From positions 727,919-791,918 of the forward strand of contig NZ_JAGGOJ010000011.1 in assembly GCF_018614575.1 (NCBI RefSeq): a stretch of DNA of 64,000 nucleotides. The letters run 5' to 3'. The notes under the pieces were generated by a model. It saw only the letters and a program-made list of their open reading frames with translations, did no database searches and was not told the origin of the DNA. Positions 60,827-64,000 of this stretch are shown here, piece after piece. Positions within the stretch are counted from its first letter, which is position 1, and the number at the start of each line of letters is the position of its first letter. This DNA comes from Streptomyces sp. ISL-10. GTDB lineage: Bacteria > Actinomycetota > Actinomycetes > Streptomycetales > Streptomycetaceae. Both the position numbers and the translations under genes were made by a program.

Positions 60827-60858
60827 GAGCCCGCCCCGATCCGTACGGGGACGGGCTC
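60827..60858 (+). terminator. Terminator after the TauE-type gene
   Basis: GAGCCCGCCCCG (60827-60838) pairs with CGGGGACGGGCTC (60846-60858), with one unpaired A, 9 bp after the stop. Confidence 0.75.
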
Positions 60859-60937
60859 CCTCACGACACACCACGGCCGCATGGCCCGGGACCACGCCCG
60901 ACACGCGCTACGGCGCCACCGACCGGACGCCCGCGGA

Positions 60938-61447
60938 CTACGCGGCCGTGTCCGCCGCCAGCCAGTCCGGCAGAGCCGCCCGCTCGCCCGACCTCAGACC
61001 GAGCAGCATCGCCTCCGCCGGCGACGGCACGAAGGGCTCGTGCAGCAGCGGCATACCCGCCTGCTCCGGCGTACGGTCCGCCTTGCGGTGATTGTCCTCG
61101 GCGCACGAAGCCACCGTGTTCAGCCAGGAGTCCGCGCCACCGTGCGACTTCGGCACCACGTGGTCCACGGTCGTCGCCCTCCTGCCGCAGTACGCACAAC
61201 GGTGCTGGTCCCTGACCAGCACACCCCGCCGCGACCACGGCGCCTGTCTTCGGAACGGCACCCGTACATATCTGCACAACCTGATGACCCGGGGCACCGG
61301 AAGATCGACGGCTGCCGCGCGCACACGGAGACCGGGGTGGGCCTGCTCGACGACCGCCTTGTCCTGGAGCACCAGCACCACCGCACGGTTGAGCGTCACC
61401 GTCGACAGCGGCTCGAAGCTCGCATTCAGCACCAGCGTGTCCCGCAT
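60938..61447 (-). CDS. HNH endonuclease
   Basis: A 169-residue protein with the actinobacterial HNH domain: RGVLVRDQHRCAYCGRRATT, VDHVVPKSHGGADSWLNTVA, SCAEDNHRKADRT. The zinc Cys pairs (CAYC, C..H) and the catalytic His (VDHV) are present. It is a common conserved gene in Streptomyces; biological target unknown. ATG 61447 has GGGAGGTGGG upstream. Confidence 0.92.
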   Translation of the reverse strand: MRDTLVLNASFEPLSTVTLNRAVVLVLQDKAVVEQAHPGLRVRAAAVDLPVPRVIRLCRYVRVPFRRQAPWSRRGVLVRDQHRCAYCGRRATTVDHVVPKSHGGADSWLNTVASCAEDNHRKADRTPEQAGMPLLHEPFVPSPAEAMLLGLRSGERAALPDWLAADTAA

Positions 61448-61586
61448 CTCGCCCACCTCCCGTTCGCCGGCCCAGCCTTTTCGGCGGGCATCGGACTCGG
61501 ATCAACTCTGGCCGGGCGCGCCGAGATGGACAACGCAATATCTGTGCCTGCCGGGAGGACGAACCCCCGGCCCCCGGCAACAAAAC

Positions 61587-61623
61587 TGCCCTGCCCTGAT
61601 CTCTCCAAGACCAGGGCAGGGCA
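61587..61623 (-). terminator. Terminator of the PEBP-family gene
   Basis: TGCCCTGCCCTG (61587-61598) pairs with CAGGGCAGGGCA (61612-61623). On the minus strand the hairpin is followed by GTTTTGTTG, a U-rich run. It lies 17 bp after the stop codon of the gene at 61640. Confidence 0.8.
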
Positions 61624-61639
61624 AACGAAAAACGAACAA

Positions 61640-62176
61640 TCAGCTCTCGGCGGGACCTTCGTACTCAGCGATCAGCTGCGCACGGGCGATCGTGTGGAAG
61701 CGCAGGTTGAAGCCCACCACCGCCGGCGAGACATCCGCGCCCGGCCCCAGCTTCTCGCTGTCCACCGCATACACCGTGAACACATACCGGTGCCTCTCAC
61801 CGGCCGGGGGAGCAGCGCCGCCGAAGTCCTTCGACCCGTAGTCGTTACGGACCTGGACCGCTCCCTCGGGAAGCCCCTCGAACTTCCCGGTGCCCGCCCC
61901 CGCGGGAAGCTCGGTCACCGACGCCGGGATGTCGAAGAGGACCCAGTGCCAAAAGCCGCTGCCCGTCGGAGCGTCCGGGTCGAAACACGTCACGGCGAAG
62001 CTCTTGGCCTCCGCCGGGAAGCCCTCCCAGCGCAGATGCGGAGACGTGTTGCCCGCCGCATAGACCTGAGCGTCCTTCAGCACCGCCCCCGGCTCGATGT
62101 CGTCACTCACCACCGTGAACGACGGCACCGGCGGATGGAAGTCGTGGGGAAGAGGCGCCCGCTTCAGCTCGGTCAC
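61640..62176 (-). CDS. YbhB/YbcL-family (PEBP-like) protein
   Basis: A 178-residue protein of the phosphatidylethanolamine-binding (Raf-kinase-inhibitor-like) family: NTSPHLRWEGFPAEAKSFAV, CFDPDAPTGSGFWHWVLFDI, the His-containing ligand site, and GGAAPPAGERHRYVFTVYAV. Prokaryotic members have no settled function. GTG 62176 has GGAGG 7-8 nt upstream. No signal peptide. Confidence 0.9.
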   Translation of the reverse strand: MTELKRAPLPHDFHPPVPSFTVVSDDIEPGAVLKDAQVYAAGNTSPHLRWEGFPAEAKSFAVTCFDPDAPTGSGFWHWVLFDIPASVTELPAGAGTGKFEGLPEGAVQVRNDYGSKDFGGAAPPAGERHRYVFTVYAVDSEKLGPGADVSPAVVGFNLRFHTIARAQLIAEYEGPAES

Positions 62177-62219
62177 GTCAAAACCTCCGATTCGGCTGTC
62201 CTGCGTCTGTGCCCCGAGC

Positions 62220-63002
62220 CTAGAGCCAGTTGCGACGGCCACCGACGTCGGCGAGCCACTGGTTGAGGTACGCCGCCCAGTCGGTCGCCGCGAAGTCGTG
62301 GTGGCCGACCTTGAACGCCTTGTACGAGTCACTGCTCTCGCTGAACAGGCCCGGCTTCTTGTCCATCTCCAGGACGACGTCCATCTCGTGCTCGTCCGCG
62401 ACAAAGGTCAGCTCGACCTGGTTCAGCCCGCGGTACTGCTGCGGCGGGAAGAACTCGATCTCCTGGTAGAACGGCAGCCGCTGTCGCGTGCCCCGTATGT
62501 GCCCGCGCTCCATGTCCGCGCTCTTGAAGCGGAAGCCCAGCTGGATGAACGCGTCGAGAATCGCCTGCTGCGACGGCAGCGGGTGCACATTGATCGGGTC
62601 GAGGTCGCCCGAGTCCACGGCACGCGCGATCTCCAGCTCCGTCGTCACACCGATGTTCATCCCGCGCAGCTGCTGCCCGGCGATCGCCGTGACCGGCGTC
62701 TCCCACGGGATCTCGAGACCGAACGGCACCACGTGCACCGCGCCGGCCTTGACCTCGAAGGCGCCACCGAGCCGCTGCTTGGTGAACTCGATGTCCTGCC
62801 TGACCTCCTGGTCGCCGCCCTCGACCTCGACGCGCGCCTGGAGACCGACGGACAGCCCCTCGATCTGCTGGTCGACCGAGCCGCCCTGGATCCGCACCTC
62901 GCCCTGGACGACACCACCCGGAACGACGTTCTCCTCGGTGAGCACCGTCTCGACGGACGCACCACCGGCGCCGAGGCTTGCGAGCAGCTTCTTGAAGCCC
63001 AT
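62220..63002 (-). CDS. Spo0M-family sporulation control protein
   Basis: A 260-residue protein of the Spo0M (SpoOM) family, whose arrestin-like N-terminal domain carries ENVVPGGVVQGEVRIQGGSV and LRGMNIGVTTELEIARAV, and whose C-terminal part has QRLPFYQEIEFFPPQQYRGL and VELTFVADEHEMDVVLEMDK. In Bacillus Spo0M controls sporulation; in actinomycetes the role is not settled. ATG 63002 has AAGGAG 7 nt upstream. Confidence 0.93.
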   Translation of the reverse strand: MGFKKLLASLGAGGASVETVLTEENVVPGGVVQGEVRIQGGSVDQQIEGLSVGLQARVEVEGGDQEVRQDIEFTKQRLGGAFEVKAGAVHVVPFGLEIPWETPVTAIAGQQLRGMNIGVTTELEIARAVDSGDLDPINVHPLPSQQAILDAFIQLGFRFKSADMERGHIRGTRQRLPFYQEIEFFPPQQYRGLNQVELTFVADEHEMDVVLEMDKKPGLFSESSDSYKAFKVGHHDFAATDWAAYLNQWLADVGGRRNWL

Positions 63003-63075
63003 GTCCACTCCTTCTAGGTCCTGACCCCTACATACGCCCGACGACCGTAGTCGGTTCCCCGGTACGCTCGAAGCA

Positions 63076-63738
63076 ATGATCGAGAGCTCCGACCGTACGC
63101 CGCTGCCCCGTGCCTTCTTCGACCGCCCGGTCCTGGAAGTGGCACCCGAACTGCTCGGCCACACGCTGGTCCGCATGACGGAAGACGGCCCGATAGAGCT
63201 ACGCCTCACCGAGGTGGAGGCATACGCGGGCGAATCCGACCCCGGCTCCCACGCCTTCCGCGGTCGGACCGCGCGCAACGAGGTGATGTTCGGCCCGCCC
63301 GGCCATGCGTACGTCTACTTCACCTACGGCATGTGGCACTGCCTCAATGTGGTGTGCGGCCCGGAGGGCAAGGCGAGCGGAATCCTGCTGAGGGCCGGGG
63401 AGATCCAGTTGGGGGCCGAGCTCACCCGCAGACGTCGTGTCTCGGCCCGTCATGACAAGGAACTGGCCAAAGGCCCCGCGCGGCTGGCCACGGCTCTCGA
63501 TGTCGACCGCGCGCTCAACGGCGCAGACCTCTGCAACGGCCCGGCTTCCCCTCTGACGCTCCTCCAGGGCAACCCGCCCCCGCCTGACCAGGTCCTCAAT
63601 GGACCGCGGACGGGAGTCAGCGGTGAAGGTGCGTACCACCCGTGGCGGTTCTGGATCGAGGGCGACCCGACCGTGAGCCCGTACCGGGCCCACGCGCCGC
63701 GCCGACGGCGACTTGACTCGGACCGACGCGACGCCTAA
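63076..63738 (+). CDS. DNA-3-methyladenine glycosylase (AAG/MPG family)
   Basis: A 220-residue base-excision-repair enzyme that removes alkylated and deaminated purines. It has the AAG motifs LTEVEAYAGESDPGSHAFRG, RTARNEVMFGPPGHAYVYFT and YGMWHCLNVVCGPEGKASGI, with Glu and the intercalating Tyr-type residues in place, and LAKGPARLATALDVDRAL later. ATG 63076 follows a possible -10 (TACGCT, 63063-63068) by 7 nt and has no ribosome site, suggesting a leaderless message. Confidence 0.93.
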   Translation: MIESSDRTPLPRAFFDRPVLEVAPELLGHTLVRMTEDGPIELRLTEVEAYAGESDPGSHAFRGRTARNEVMFGPPGHAYVYFTYGMWHCLNVVCGPEGKASGILLRAGEIQLGAELTRRRRVSARHDKELAKGPARLATALDVDRALNGADLCNGPASPLTLLQGNPPPPDQVLNGPRTGVSGEGAYHPWRFWIEGDPTVSPYRAHAPRRRRLDSDRRDA

Positions 63739-63749
63739 CGTAGCCCGAG

Positions 63750-64000
63750 CCGCTTGAACGGGTACTGCTTTTCAGCAGCTCCGGAGCGGCCATCCACTAC
63801 TGACGACAACCCCGACCGGGTGGGATTTCGGCATGCCGAAATTCAAATCCGATCGACTCAAGTCGCCTCGATTATGAGGCACCGGGGAAATCGGCTAAAG
63901 TAGTGACCACGCCGAAAGGGAAACGCGAAAGCGGAGACCTGAAAGCGATCCCGCCGACCGGGAATCTGACACGAAAGCGTCTGATAGAGTCGGAAACGCA
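63750..64000 (+). promoter_or_regulatory. Probable upstream control region of an rRNA operon
   Basis: The last 250 bases are unusually A-rich for this genome and contain recurring GAAAGCG/GAAACGC elements (63912-64000), candidate -10 boxes TAAAGT (63896-63901) and TAGAGT (63985-63990), and the segment CTGATAGAGTCGGAAACGC. I recognise these as features of the multi-promoter leaders in front of 16S rRNA genes in Streptomyces. The 16S gene itself would lie beyond the window on the plus strand. Confidence 0.7.

Overview
The window is chromosomal DNA of a Streptomyces or a very close relative. The evidence is very high GC, GTG and TTG starts, dense ATGA-type gene overlaps, a LAETG sortase-anchored protein, a 73-residue homologue of the Streptomyces nucleoid protein Gbn, PhoP-box control of a phosphate transporter, and an rRNA-operon-like leader at the right end. 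Gene order (cobalamin genes, pit, gbn, moaA, tyrS, fabG-fabI, serB) agrees with what I remember of the S. coelicolor core chromosome. I see no prophage, insertion sequence, CRISPR array, tRNA gene or biosynthetic gene cluster; most of this is conserved core genome.

Layout. 1-378: end of a sortase-anchored surface protein. 0.7-9.9 kb: cobalamin block. On the minus strand a cobalamin riboswitch (about 9797-9935) and a 17-codon leader ORF precede cbiB, cobQ, a fused cobalt/magnesium chelatase, cobO and cobB; a ZIP metal transporter, cobE/cbiG-C and cobC follow. No cobN is present. 10-11.7 kb: PHO-box-controlled phosphate transporter with a small membrane partner. 11.8-16.2 kb: class II aldolase, a repeat-rich spacer, an alpha/beta hydrolase, a conserved hypothetical and a VOC protein. 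16.6-19.8 kb: ABC-F protein with a 7-codon leader ORF, gbn, enoyl-CoA hydratase. 19.9-22.9 kb: Asp23/Gls24 envelope-stress cluster. 23-30.5 kb: SDR, GH15 hydrolase, SURF1, zinc-ribbon protein, exonuclease-BRCT, VIT1 transporter, CoA transferase. 30.6-36.8 kb: secreted subtilase, acetate-type symporter pair, moaA, small proteins, GlsB-type membrane protein. 36.9-41.1 kb: tyrS and tldE/tldD. 41.3-42.8 kb: fabG-fabI (fatty-acid elongation). 43-46.6 kb: GntR regulator and divergent MFS exporter, small proteins, SixA. 46.7-55.7 kb: serB, FHA-FHA-ABC transporter, lytic-transglycosylase-like protein, QueA-like protein with SDR, and a GAF histidine kinase/LuxR regulator pair. 55.8-63.7 kb: conserved hypothetical, a minisatellite-like array, ABC ATPase, NfeD and SPFH membrane pair, TauE exporter, HNH nuclease, PEBP-family protein, Spo0M, 3-methyladenine glycosylase. 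63.75-64 kb: probable upstream control region of an rRNA operon whose 16S gene lies beyond the window.

The most interesting signals are not the protein genes. They are (i) two short ORFs with histidine-rich ends placed at the starts of cobalamin genes, one directly behind the riboswitch; (ii) a leaderless 7-codon ORF ahead of the ABC-F gene; (iii) six GATC sites, including a perfect inverted repeat, upstream of gbn, whose product is known to bind GATC; (iv) a degenerate array of about 15 copies of a 30-34 bp unit at 56.87-57.34 kb; (v) a tandem 147/148-bp duplication next to the aldolase gene and G/C palindromes inserted in three coding sequences; and (vi) a GntR-type palindrome beside a leaderless MFS gene. 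All functional statements are inferred from sequence; no database search was run.
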